Positions 25,274-33,753 of a stretch of DNA of 43,136 nucleotides are shown piece after piece (the stretch's first letter is position 1; each line of letters begins with the position of its first letter). This stretch comes from Bacteroidota bacterium. GTDB lineage: Bacteria > Bacteroidota > Bacteroidia > Bacteroidales > UBA932. The position numbers and the translations under genes were made by a program. The notes beneath the pieces are model-generated. The model was given only the letters and a program-made list of their open reading frames with translations. It did not search any database and had not been told where the DNA came from. The stretch covers positions 1 to 43,136 of the forward strand of contig JAKQLB010000010.1 of the NCBI GenBank assembly GCA_029567375.1, read 5' to 3'.

Positions 25274-28200
25274 AAACGCTTGTTCGCTGAGGCCGGGGCC
25301 ATCGAGGGCTAACTTGCGGAAATAATCGGGAACTTCCCGCCCAAGGAGTGAATCCACATAGAGTTTGGCGATATATTGCGACAGCATGAATCCATGTCCG
25401 CGCATACCCATGAAGAGTCCTCTGGCCGGATCCACGATATAGCGTGGCTCAATATAATAACCGCTCCACATGGCCTGGAAACTCATTCCCCGCAATTGCG
25501 GTATCCAATCTGAAAATACCTCCGCCACTATCTCGATAAATTCCCTGGTACCCACTTTCAGATTCCTGAATGTATCGGTCGCATCATTTGCCGGTGAAGC
25601 ACATCCGATAATCTGGCCCGTATCTGCCAGCTGCTGGCCGTAAACCGCCGAAAATCCCTTGTATTTACGACGATCAATAAGCATATCCAGAGGAGCTCCA
25701 TTCTTGCCCAGTAAAGGGAGACGCTTGGTGATGAAAGCCTGGTGACGCACGGGGAACAATCCTGTCTCAATGCCGAGCTGTTTTGCAAATTTCTCCGCAT
25801 TCGCTCCAAGTGCGTTGACAAAGATTTCCGTCTGATACCTCACATATTTGCCGTCAGGATGCTTGACAAGCAATTCGTAGAGGTCACCATTTCTCGAAAC
25901 ATTTACAAGTTGCGTATTTTCAAATACGGTACCTCCTGCCTCAATTCCCAGGTGGCGCACCAAATCTATGGTACGGCCTGGAGAAGCCTGCCAGCAATCC
26001 CTCGATATAAGGGCATGACTATAGAGATCCAGATCCGGATTGAAATAATCCGATATTTCCCGTTTGAAATCTTTTTTCTCCACCATATAGGCATCCGACC
26101 AGGCAGTAGAGGCCTCAAGTGCCTTATAATTAGCCTCGTCATGGGCAAAACTTATATATCTTATAAGTCTGAAATCAATCTCACCTTTAGAGTCAAGATC
26201 CTTGAAAATCTCGAGATTGTGTTTTGCAATATCCGCAAGCGCAGGCAGTGAAAAAGCGGGACGGCCACCCGCAATATTTCTCCAGGAGCTGCCGTGATCC
26301 ATATTGATCAAAATGGGTGCAAAACCCGCCTCAGCCAGATATCTGAATGTGGCACTGCCGGCTATTCCGCCTCCGGCCACAAAAGCGCCCACCTTTAAAG
26401 GGGTTTGGCCGGTAAAGCGGTCTGAAGTGATGAAAACCCCACTGCCTTCACGGTTAGAGACTGCGCCAATCTCAACCAGATTGGCCATAGGTCCTCTGGG
26501 AGTAAACTCACCAATTACCTCTATTCCATGGTTACGCAGCGCTTGACGTGCCCTTTGAAGGCATCTGCTGCCTCTGCAGACTCCCATACCTATACGAGTG
26601 ATATGCTTGAGCTCCTGAGCCGTAATGCTGGTACGATTACCCATCATTTTCAGGAGTTGTTCAAGGTTGACATCCTCACAGTGACAAATAAATGTATCAG
26701 CCAAATCCTTTTCATCAGAATCCCCTTTGGATACCGGCTTCAACTCCAGCGGCTCCGGATAGTGCTCTTTCACTATAAATCCGCGCGCTTTGAGCAGGTC
26801 CTCAGGGGAGCTCTCATCATATATTTCCGTAGCTTTAACTATAGCTACATTGGTGCGGTTGGGCTTTGTAAGGATACGCTCAATGATACCCTCTCCTACC
26901 TTTTTACCATCGTTGTCCACGAGGAAAACCTCGCTTCCACTCTCTGCGAAATATTCTATAGGCAGATAGAGAAGTTTTTTCTCAGTACGGTAGCCGAAAA
27001 TCGCAAGTCCGGGACACTGTGATACACACTCCATACATCCGATGCACTTGTCATAATCGATAAAAGGTACGGTGGAAGTGGAACTCTTGGTAATTGCACC
27101 GTGGCGACAAGCAAAAGAGCAGGGATTGCAGGCAAAGCCGTAGATGCAATCCATCAGAACAAAACCACCCTTTGCCATACGCTCAGCAGAAGGCTTACGC
27201 GGTTCATCGAGGATCCGTTTTGGATGCTGTTGAGAATCTATATATTCCTTTGAAATGGTAAGATACTCATCATAATTGATCCTGCGGCCGAGAGCCTGCA
27301 TGATCTCAAAAGCACACTGGCGGCCCCTGAGTACCGCAGAAGTGCCCTCTCCTATACGCACAGCATCGCCTACTCCGTGACATGCGAGACCGAAGACCTC
27401 CTGTCCTTTACGCAAGAGCTGGTTGTCAGGGATAAGTCCGGTACAGATATTAATACAATCTATACCATCTATGCGGCGTTCCGTGCCCGGAATCGCCTTG
27501 AAATTTTCACAACGTGCAATGATGGCTCCGGTGATGCCGCTGCGATCTTCATTGGGAATAGCCTCAAGCAAAACATGAGAGGTCATTATGGGAATGCCGA
27601 GACGGCGCACACGGTTTGCCTGGACGGGGAATCCTCCCTCATGAGGCATTGCCTCAATGATTGCCTTAACATGGGCTCCGGCCTGCATTGCCTGATATGA
27701 GGTAAGATAACCTATATTGCCGGCACCTACGGTGAGAATATTCTTTCCGAGAAGTGTATACTCCTTGTTCATCATCCTCTGAACCACAGCTGCAGTATAT
27801 ACCCCGGGAACATCGTCATTTTTTAAGGGAGGCATAAAGGGCAATGCTCCGGTAGCTATCACGAGCTGTTCCGCTTCAACGTAGAATATCTCCTGGGTTA
27901 CAATGTTCTTAACGGCGATAAGCTTACCTTCAAGGATATCCCATACGGTAGAATCGAGGAAAATCCCTTCCTGATTATCTCCTGCAAGGGTTTTGGCTAT
28001 ATCAAATCCCCTCATTCCACCGAACTTGCGTTCATGCTCGAAGAAAAAGAACTGGTGTGTCTGCATCAAAAACTGACCGCCTATCTTGTCATTGTTGTCG
28101 ATGACGAGATTGTCCACCCCCGCCTTGTTAAGCTCTTCACGTCCCGCCAGACCTGCGGGGCCTGCTCCGATGATTGCTACAGTCGTACGGTAAGTGCGTT

Positions 28201-28552
28201 TGAGAGTATCTTTGAGAAAACCCTCCGGCACTGACGCCATCACCCCTTTTTCGCCTGCAGCATTGGCATCTCCGATGCGTTCAACTATTTTGACATCGTC
28301 AACTTTTGTGATACATATCCTGCGTATTGTACCATCGACCAGCATTTCACAGGCCCCGCATTTGCCGATACCGCATTCCATGGAGCGATGACGGCCTAAA
28401 AGACTGTGCTGGTGAATCGGATATCCCGCCTGATGAAGTGCCGCAGCGATAGTATGGCCCCTCTGTCCTCGAACAGGAGTGCCTTCAAATAGAAATTCCA
28501 CAAGATCTTCCTGTGGAATATCCAGAATGGGGTGATTTGTTATTTTATACAT
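25268..28552 (-). CDS. Giant fused FAD/iron-sulfur amino-acid or opine oxidoreductase (HcnABC/SoxAB/proline dehydrogenase-like)
   Basis: One 1094-residue chain joins parts that are usually separate subunits. Residues 1-100 form a plant-type [2Fe-2S] domain (Cys60, 65, 68, 80). Residues 121-430 are an FAD/NAD(P) disulfide-reductase-like domain (VAIIGAGPAG at 125-134, ATG at 233-235). Two [4Fe-4S] motifs follow (Cys469, 475, 478, 482 and Cys503, 506, 509, 513), then a BFD-like [2Fe-2S] site (Cys623, 625, 659, 664). From about 718 it is a DAO-type FAD oxidase/dehydrogenase (GAFVAGGGIAG). This is the part list of HcnABC hydrogen cyanide synthase, opine oxidases, heteromeric sarcosine oxidase and archaeal dye-linked proline dehydrogenase. 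The likely role is oxidation of an amino acid, imino acid or opine; the substrate cannot be read from sequence. No cytochrome or transporter partner is adjacent. A TAATTTTG box lies at 28578-28585 on this strand without a clear -33. Confidence 0.88.
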   Translation of the reverse strand: MYKITNHPILDIPQEDLVEFLFEGTPVRGQRGHTIAAALHQAGYPIHQHSLLGRHRSMECGIGKCGACEMLVDGTIRRICITKVDDVKIVERIGDANAAGEKGVMASVPEGFLKDTLKRTYRTTVAIIGAGPAGLAGREELNKAGVDNLVIDNNDKIGGQFLMQTHQFFFFEHERKFGGMRGFDIAKTLAGDNQEGIFLDSTVWDILEGKLIAVKNIVTQEIFYVEAEQLVIATGALPFMPPLKNDDVPGVYTAAVVQRMMNKEYTLLGKNILTVGAGNIGYLTSYQAMQAGAHVKAIIEAMPHEGGFPVQANRVRRLGIPIMTSHVLLEAIPNEDRSGITGAIIARCENFKAIPGTERRIDGIDCINICTGLIPDNQLLRKGQEVFGLACHGVGDAVRIGEGTSAVLRGRQCAFEIMQALGRRINYDEYLTISKEYIDSQQHPKRILDEPRKPSAERMAKGGFVLMDCIYGFACNPCSFACRHGAITKSSTSTVPFIDYDKCIGCMECVSQCPGLAIFGYRTEKKLLYLPIEYFAESGSEVFLVDNDGKKVGEGIIERILTKPNRTNVAIVKATEIYDESSPEDLLKARGFIVKEHYPEPLELKPVSKGDSDEKDLADTFICHCEDVNLEQLLKMMGNRTSITAQELKHITRIGMGVCRGSRCLQRARQALRNHGIEVIGEFTPRGPMANLVEIGAVSNREGSGVFITSDRFTGQTPLKVGAFVAGGGIAGSATFRYLAEAGFAPILINMDHGSSWRNIAGGRPAFSLPALADIAKHNLEIFKDLDSKGEIDFRLIRYISFAHDEANYKALEASTAWSDAYMVEKKDFKREISDYFNPDLDLYSHALISRDCWQASPGRTIDLVRHLGIEAGGTVFENTQLVNVSRNGDLYELLVKHPDGKYVRYQTEIFVNALGANAEKFAKQLGIETGLFPVRHQAFITKRLPLLGKNGAPLDMLIDRRKYKGFSAVYGQQLADTGQIIGCASPANDATDTFRNLKVGTREFIEIVAEVFSDWIPQLRGMSFQAMWSGYYIEPRYIVDPARGLFMGMRGHGFMLSQYIAKLYVDSLLGREVPDYFRKLALDGPGLSEQAFK

Positions 28553-28701
28553 AAAACCAAGTGCGTTATAGAATTGCCAAAATTAGTCTTTTTTTATAGA
28601 AAAAGAAACTTTTTCAAAATAGTCCGTTTCAACACGGGTAGTTTGTAGTAAAGAAGATATCTTGCGACAGTGTTAAACTAGATAAAAAATGGAGGTAAAC
28701 A

Positions 28702-29760
28702 ATGAAACGATTTGTGCTGATGGGGGTTTTATTCTCCATCATTTTAGCATCCTGCAATATGGGTGCCTTTGAGGAAAGGCAAGCATCGCTTTCCTTCTCT
28801 TTTGCTGTGCCACTGAAAACTACCGTTACTAAAGCCGTATCCTTACCGGACACCAACTCATTTATTCTGCTGGTCAAGAGCAATACCGGAGAGACACTTT
28901 ACAACGGACTGTACGGCTCCAGACCGGCGGAAATTAAAGTACCCGCAGGAACATACGAGGTCTCCGTACGCTCTATTGAATTTGACAAGCCCGCATTTGA
29001 GACTCCGCAGTACGGTGACAGCAAGGTCATAGTAGTCTCGAACGGAGAAAAGGTCTCCATAGCCTTTCTTTGCAAACAACTCAATTCGGGCATGAGGTTC
29101 TCCTTTTCGGAAAACTTTCTAAAAAAGTACAATAGCGGATACCTTTTGTTGGAACAGGAGGCCGGCAATCTGGAATATCTCTTTACAGAACAGCGCACCG
29201 CCTATCTCAAAGCAGGAAACGTCAGTATCTGCCACAAGAGCAATACGGGCAGTGTGCCACTCTTCTGCCGCACTCTTGGAGCCGGTGAAATCCATAACAT
29301 AACACTGGAAGCATCGGCAGCCGAATCAGCTTCGGAGTTTACAATAAAAGTGGACACGACTGTCGTGTACATCAATGAAAAGGTAGTCATAGGGGATGAG
29401 TTCAGCGGTGACGACGGAAGTAGTGCACAAAAGGCGGTTTCGGTGTCCCAAGCTAAAAATCGTATCGGTGACACACTCTGGGTCTGGGGCTACATCATAG
29501 GAGGTGATATGAGTTCATCATCGGTGACATTTGTTGGCCCATTTACTAAGGATTCACATATCGCCATTGCGGAAAATGCCTCTGAAAAGAGCCGTGATGC
29601 CTGCTTTTCGGTTGAACTCTCCAAAACCGCCGTGAAAAATGCTCTTAATCTGGTCGCAAATCCCTCCAACCTCGGACGTAAGGTTTTTCTAAAGGGAGTG
29701 GTTGTGGAATCCTATTTTGGCCTAAACGGCCTTAAAAAAGTATCGGAGTATAGTATGTAG
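28702..29760 (+). CDS. DUF4493/DUF6359 surface lipoprotein
   Basis: The protein has 352 residues. The type II signal peptide ends LASC (Cys18). Residues of about 28-220 look like a DUF4493 domain (a TGETLYNGLYGSRPAEIKVP strand, PAGTYEVSVRS). The C-terminal part (about 245-350) matches DUF6359, an OB-like domain (SSAQKAVSVSQAKNRIGDTL, VWGYIIGGD, KVFLKGVVVESYFG). Both families are Bacteroidota secreted domains of unknown function, and together they suggest a surface ligand-binding protein. A strong Shine-Dalgarno (GGAGGT) precedes the ATG. The last two residues and the TAG stop are contributed by a heptamer array, so the natural C-terminus may once have been different. It diverges from the giant oxidoreductase over about 150 nt. 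Confidence 0.8.
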   Translation: MKRFVLMGVLFSIILASCNMGAFEERQASLSFSFAVPLKTTVTKAVSLPDTNSFILLVKSNTGETLYNGLYGSRPAEIKVPAGTYEVSVRSIEFDKPAFETPQYGDSKVIVVSNGEKVSIAFLCKQLNSGMRFSFSENFLKKYNSGYLLLEQEAGNLEYLFTEQRTAYLKAGNVSICHKSNTGSVPLFCRTLGAGEIHNITLEASAAESASEFTIKVDTTVVYINEKVVIGDEFSGDDGSSAQKAVSVSQAKNRIGDTLWVWGYIIGGDMSSSSVTFVGPFTKDSHIAIAENASEKSRDACFSVELSKTAVKNALNLVANPSNLGRKVFLKGVVVESYFGLNGLKKVSEYSM

Positions 29761-29801
29761 TGTGTAGTGTGTAGTATGAAGTTGGGGAGTTAGAGGTGAT
29801 G
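29752..29801 (+). repeat. Heptamer array C, left arm of island 2
   Basis: Seven units in near-perfect register: AGTATGT, AGTGTGT, AGTGTGT, AGTATGA, an 8-nt unit, AGTTAGA, GGTGATG. There is no C in 50 nt. The first unit contains the start of the TAG stop of the upstream lipoprotein; the last contains the ATG of the four-helix-bundle gene, with AGAGGTG in a Shine-Dalgarno-like position. Confidence 0.9.
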
Positions 29802-30197
29802 AATGCGCGTTATAAGAAATTTGGTGATTTTAGGGATTTAATTGTTTACAAAAAAGCCTTTAAACAGGGTTGTGAAATTTTCGATTTGACTCTCTCATTT
29901 CCCAAAGAAGAGCAATATTCACTAACTAGCCAAATCCGTCGTTCGACTAGATCTGTTTGTGCAAATTTAGCGGAAGCTTATAGAAAAAGGAATTATTTAA
30001 AACACTTTTAATTGAAAATTACCGATTGTTTAGGAGAAAATAGCGAAACATTTGTGTGGTTGGAATTTGCAAGGCAACATACATATATTTCAAAAGAGCT
30101 ATTTCTAAAACTTTGTGCCTCAAACGCTGAAATAACAAAACTTTTAATATATATGTATAACAATCCGAGTAAATTTGGTGTAAAGGAAATACTATAA
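29799..30197 (+). pseudogene. Four-helix-bundle protein (S23/IVP type), broken by an in-frame stop
   Basis: The frame encodes FGDFRDLIVYKKAF, then SLTSQIRRSTRSVCANLAEA and YRKRNYLKHF, followed by TAA at 30009-30011. It resumes in the same frame with LKITDCLGENSETFVWLEFA to a TAA at 30195-30197. Both halves align with the usual order of the four-helix-bundle family found as 23S rRNA intervening-sequence proteins and related to the Avd accessory protein of diversity-generating retroelements. In intact members a sense codon stands where the TAA is. A single base change explains the break; the total (132 codons) matches normal family length. It is bracketed by inverted heptamer arrays C and D, with TAGAGGTGA at one end and its complement at the other. 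Confidence 0.85.
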
Positions 30198-30212
30198 TAC
30201 AGAACGGATAAG

Positions 30213-30301
30213 CACAATCACCTCTATCTCAACACTTTGCTACAGACTCGAAACTAGAGACTATAAACTTACTACACACTACATACTCAGAACTACACAC
30301 T
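30213..30301 (-). repeat. Heptamer array D, right arm of island 2
   Basis: On the minus strand (sense for fabG) about eleven units read AGTGTGT, AGTTCTG, AGTATGT, AGTGTGT, one 11-nt unit, AGTCTCT, AGTTTCG, AGTCTGT and weaker ones, ending at ATAGAGGTGA. It is the inverted partner of array C, and both end at TAGAGGTGA. The plus strand is C-rich and G-poor (about 27 C to 6 G). It stops exactly where the fabG terminator palindrome begins. Confidence 0.88.
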
Positions 30302-30337
30302 AAAAAAATTGTTCGGAAATTTCCGAACAATTTTTTT
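30302..30337. terminator. Perfectly palindromic bidirectional terminator behind fabG
   Basis: A perfect 36-nt palindrome runs from A7 through TTGTTCGGAAA and its complement to T7, giving a hairpin followed by a T-run on either strand. It overlaps the fabG stop codon (30336-30338) and separates the fab operon from island 2. Confidence 0.9.
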
Positions 30338-31076
30338 ACATTCCTCCATCCACAACTATGGTCTGACCTGTGACGTAGCCGGAAAGATCGGAGCCGAGGA
30401 AGAGGGCCACATTGGCAATATCTTCAGGAGTAGCCGAGCGACGGAGAGCAATCATTTTGATCCATCCCTGACGCACCTCTTCAGGAAGGGCATCTGTCAT
30501 TTCTGTCTCTACAAAGCCGGGAGCTATGCAATTGACACGAATACCACGTGAACCCATCTCCTTGGCAATACTCTTGGCCAAGCCTATCATTCCTGCTTTG
30601 GAAGCGGCGTAATTGCACTGTCCTGCATTACCTGAAATACCCACGATAGAGGTCATATTGATGATGCTGCCACCTCTTTGACGTGCCATGACAGGCACCA
30701 CAGCATGGGTAAAGTTGAATGCGGATTTGAGATTTACCGAAAGGATTTCATCCCACTGCTCTTCACTCATCCTCATCAGAAGACCATCTCGAGTCACACC
30801 TGCATTATTGACAAGTATATCGATTCTCCCAAAATCGGCCATTAACTGCTCCACAAGCTCGTGTGTTTGCTTAAAATCGGATGCATCTGAAGTATATCCC
30901 TTGCACCGCACCCCGAGAGCTGTGACTTGTGCCACAGTATCGAGAAAGTGCTCACTCTCGCTACGCGCCGTAAATGCGATGTCTGCGCCCTCTTGGGCGA
31001 ATTTGATGGCAATTGCCTTGCCGATACCTCTTGATGCACCGGTTACAAGTGCAATTTTTCCTTTAAGTAGTCCCAT
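30336..31076 (-). CDS. fabG: 3-oxoacyl-ACP reductase FabG
   Basis: FabG reduces 3-ketoacyl-ACP with NADPH in each cycle of fatty-acid elongation. The 246-residue short-chain dehydrogenase has the TGASRGIG cofactor motif (12-19), the NNAG motif, the catalytic Ser143, Tyr156 and Lys160 (YAASK), and the C-terminal GYVTGQTIVVDGGM typical of FabG. It is the last gene of fabH-fabK-fabF-fabZ-fabG, 11 nt after fabZ. Confidence 0.95.
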   Translation of the reverse strand: MGLLKGKIALVTGASRGIGKAIAIKFAQEGADIAFTARSESEHFLDTVAQVTALGVRCKGYTSDASDFKQTHELVEQLMADFGRIDILVNNAGVTRDGLLMRMSEEQWDEILSVNLKSAFNFTHAVVPVMARQRGGSIINMTSIVGISGNAGQCNYAASKAGMIGLAKSIAKEMGSRGIRVNCIAPGFVETEMTDALPEEVRQGWIKMIALRRSATPEDIANVALFLGSDLSGYVTGQTIVVDGGM

Positions 31077-31087
31077 TACGCTATATG

Positions 31088-31528
31088 TTATAGTTTTCTC
31101 TCCTCCAATTTGTCATTGTCCACAAGGGCGAATGCAAGTTTGCTTTTCACACACAATTTTCCATCAACTGATCCTTTGGCCTCAGTAAAATAAACCATCC
31201 CCTTCTTGTCTACAAGCCTGGCGGTGGTCTCAAAAGTATCTCCGGGAAAAACAGAATTTTTAAACCTAACTCCTTCAATGCCCGCATAAAATGGTGTACG
31301 TCCCTTCAAATCATCTCCTATAAGCAAAGCGCAGGCTTGTGCCATCATCTCGCAAAGTATCACTCCCGGTACTACCGGATGACCCGGAAAGTGCCCTTGA
31401 AGGAAAAACTCCTCTCCGGTAACATGGTAACTGGCGTGTGCCACATTGTTTTCATCAATTTCAATCTTATCAACGAGTATCATAGGTTCTCGATGAGGGA
31501 TGAACTCTTTGATCTGCTCTCTTGTCAT
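31088..31528 (-). CDS. fabZ: Stand-alone 3-hydroxyacyl-ACP dehydratase FabZ
   Basis: FabZ removes water from 3-hydroxyacyl-ACP. The 146-residue hot-dog-fold protein carries PHREPMILVD and the active-site block LQGHFPGHPVVPGVILCEMMAQ (cut here to 20 or fewer in use: His46 and Glu60). A TTG four codons upstream is also open, but ATG 31528 is preferred. In most Bacteroidota this activity is the C-terminal half of an LpxC-FabZ fusion; here LpxC at 9987 is unfused, so this may be the main dehydratase. A TATATTTG box at 31538-31545 on this strand could be an internal promoter. It lies 29 nt after fabF. Confidence 0.9.
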   Translation of the reverse strand: MTREQIKEFIPHREPMILVDKIEIDENNVAHASYHVTGEEFFLQGHFPGHPVVPGVILCEMMAQACALLIGDDLKGRTPFYAGIEGVRFKNSVFPGDTFETTARLVDKKGMVYFTEAKGSVDGKLCVKSKLAFALVDNDKLEERKL

Positions 31529-31557
31529 AATCCTGTGCAAATATAGTTAAAAAAGGT

Positions 31558-32802
31558 TTATAAATTTATCCTGCGTAAAGCTATACAGCCATTGTGTCCT
31601 CCAAATCCCAGGGAGTTGGAAAGCGCAATATCAGCCGCAAACTTGCGTGATTTATTCGGAGTATAATCGAGATCACACTCGGGGTCGGGTTCTTGGAGAC
31701 CGATTGTCGGAGGTACAATACCCTCATAGGGGGCCATTACGGCAGCAACCAACTCCACTCCTCCTGCACCACCCAGCATATGGCCGGTCATGGACTTAGT
31801 GGAGGAAATAGCAACTTTGCGTGCTTCTTCTTCACCTACGGCAAGTTTTATGGATATTGTCTCGGACTTATCGTTTAGAGGAGTGCCGGTGCCATGGGCA
31901 TTGATATGGATTTTCTCTCCCTTGCGGTATCCGGCCTCTTCTAGAGCCTGACGCATCGCCTCAGCTGCCGTTGTACCGTCCGGACGCGGTGCGGTATAAT
32001 GGTAGGCATCGCAGGTATTGCCGTATCCGCACACTTCTGCATAGATTTTCGCTCCGCGTGTTACTGCATGGTTATACTCCTCCAGCACCACTATTCCCGC
32101 TCCCTCAGCTATAACAAAGCCCTGCCTGCGTATGTCGAAGGGCAGAGAGGCCTGCAAAGGATCCTCCGAGCGGGATAGTGCTCTGCTGTTAGCAAATCCG
32201 CTGATGGAAAGTGGCGAAACTGCCGCTTCGGAACCACCGCAGATAATGGCATCGGCGTAGCCATGCTTTACGGCTCTGAAAGCCTCACCAATTGAGTGGG
32301 TCCCTGTGGCACAAGCGGTTACTATCGGTAAACAAACACCCCTCGCATCGTACTCAATAGCTATATTTCCGGCTGCAATATTAGAGATCATCATAGGGAT
32401 AAAGAGCGGAGATACCCATTTTGGCCCCTCTTGAACCAATTTGGTAGTTTCATTTACGAAGGTTTCCATACCTCCAATGCCTGATCCAATATAGACTCCA
32501 AGGCGGTCAGGAGCAATATTCTCCTTATTGAGACCGCTGGCTGTCATCGCCTGATTGGCCGCAGCCAGAGCAAAAAGTGCATATCGGTCATTCTTACGAG
32601 CTGTGGGGGGATCAATGCCGTAATCGCCGGGGTTGAAGCCTTTTACCTCTCCGGCAATCTTTACCAGAAGATTATCTGTGGGAAAACGCTCTATCAGCCC
32701 TATTCCGCACTTTCCTGCCGTGATGGAAGACCAGAAATCCTTCAAATTATTTCCAACAGGAGATATTACCCCCATTCCTGTTACTACTACTCTGCGTCCC
32801 AT
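31558..32802 (-). CDS. fabF: 3-oxoacyl-ACP synthase II FabF
   Basis: FabF is the elongating condensing enzyme. The 414-residue protein has the Cys-His-His triad: Cys164 (VTACATGTHS), His304 (NAHGTGTPLND) and His342 (KSMTGHMLGGAGG). The length and the C-terminal SNSLGFGGHNG are standard. It starts 1 nt after the fabK stop, which indicates tight coupling. Confidence 0.96.
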   Translation of the reverse strand: MGRRVVVTGMGVISPVGNNLKDFWSSITAGKCGIGLIERFPTDNLLVKIAGEVKGFNPGDYGIDPPTARKNDRYALFALAAANQAMTASGLNKENIAPDRLGVYIGSGIGGMETFVNETTKLVQEGPKWVSPLFIPMMISNIAAGNIAIEYDARGVCLPIVTACATGTHSIGEAFRAVKHGYADAIICGGSEAAVSPLSISGFANSRALSRSEDPLQASLPFDIRRQGFVIAEGAGIVVLEEYNHAVTRGAKIYAEVCGYGNTCDAYHYTAPRPDGTTAAEAMRQALEEAGYRKGEKIHINAHGTGTPLNDKSETISIKLAVGEEEARKVAISSTKSMTGHMLGGAGGVELVAAVMAPYEGIVPPTIGLQEPDPECDLDYTPNKSRKFAADIALSNSLGFGGHNGCIALRRINL

Positions 32803-32803
32803 A

Positions 32804-33748
32804 TCAAATGCATTTTGAGGTATCCTTAAGGAGCTCCCGAGCTCTATTGATGATCTCGAGAATTATCTCTTTTGCCGGCTGGACCTTCTTAACCAGACCT
32901 GCACTCTGACCGGCCATAAAGCTGCCCATCTTCTCATCTCCATCCTTAACTGCTTTGCGGAGCGAACCGCTACCGAATTCCATGATAGCTTCGGGAGTCT
33001 GGTTAGGATCATTCTCCATCTGGGCGAATTTCCGGGTGAAAGGAGTTTTTAGTGCGCGTACCGGGTGTCCAAGGGTTTTCCCTGTAACAATGGTATCGGT
33101 GTCGCCTGCAGCAATAATCTTCTGCTTGAAAACATCATGAGCAGTGCATTCACTTGCCGTAACGAAAATAGTTCCGCACTGAACGCCTTCTGCTCCGAGC
33201 ATCATTGCTGCTGCAAAGCCTCTACCGTCTGCAATACCACCTGCTGCAATAACCGGAATTGAGACCGCATCACACACCTGAGGTATCAGAGCCATCGTAT
33301 TCATCTCTCCGATGTGTCCACCTGCTTCTCCACCTTCAGCAATGACTGCCACTGCACCCATTCTCTCCATACGTATGGCAAATGCTGTGGAAGCTACTAC
33401 AGGTATTACTTTAATACCTGCTTCAAGCCACTTTTCCATATATTTTGAAGGCGAACCTGCACCTGTAGTGACAACCGGCACCTTTTCGTCGATAACATAC
33501 TGCGCTACCTGGTCAGCAATGGGACTCATCAGCATTATGTTTACGCCGAATGGCTTGTTTGTCATTTTTTTGCATTTTCGGATTTCCTCAAGGACCACAT
33601 CCGCACCTGCATTGATGCTGGAGATGATTCCCAAACCTCCGGCATTGGAGACTGCACTGGCCAGAGCAGCATCTGCAACCCAGGCCATGCCACCTTGCAA
33701 GATCGGGTATTCAATACCCAATAATTCTGTAATTCTTGTTTTTATCAT
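32804..33748 (-). CDS. fabK: Enoyl-ACP reductase II FabK (FMN-dependent)
   Basis: FabK performs the last reduction of the elongation cycle and is unrelated to FabI. The 314-residue 2-nitropropane-dioxygenase-like barrel begins IKTRITELLGIEYPILQGGM, and has GGEAGGHIG, IAAGGIADGRGFAAAMMLGA and the FVTASECTAH loop, very close to the streptococcal FabK pattern. ATG 33748 was chosen from the family N-terminus; an in-frame ATG at 33769 lies inside fabH. FabK-bearing strains are generally less sensitive to FabI inhibitors such as triclosan, which is family knowledge. It lies 5 nt after fabH. Confidence 0.94.
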   Translation of the reverse strand: MIKTRITELLGIEYPILQGGMAWVADAALASAVSNAGGLGIISSINAGADVVLEEIRKCKKMTNKPFGVNIMLMSPIADQVAQYVIDEKVPVVTTGAGSPSKYMEKWLEAGIKVIPVVASTAFAIRMERMGAVAVIAEGGEAGGHIGEMNTMALIPQVCDAVSIPVIAAGGIADGRGFAAAMMLGAEGVQCGTIFVTASECTAHDVFKQKIIAAGDTDTIVTGKTLGHPVRALKTPFTRKFAQMENDPNQTPEAIMEFGSGSLRKAVKDGDEKMGSFMAGQSAGLVKKVQPAKEIILEIINRARELLKDTSKCI

Positions 33749-33753
33749 GATTT

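Noticed and set aside
30009-30011. The in-frame TAA of the four-helix-bundle gene as a recoded codon
   Set aside because: No recoding signal is visible and no other gene in the window needs TAA reassignment; a nonsense mutation is simpler.
29752-30301. Island 2 as a classical insertion sequence or MITE
   Set aside because: There is no transposase, no target-site duplication could be seen, and the arms are heptamer runs rather than defined terminal inverted repeats; kept as a separate candidate element.
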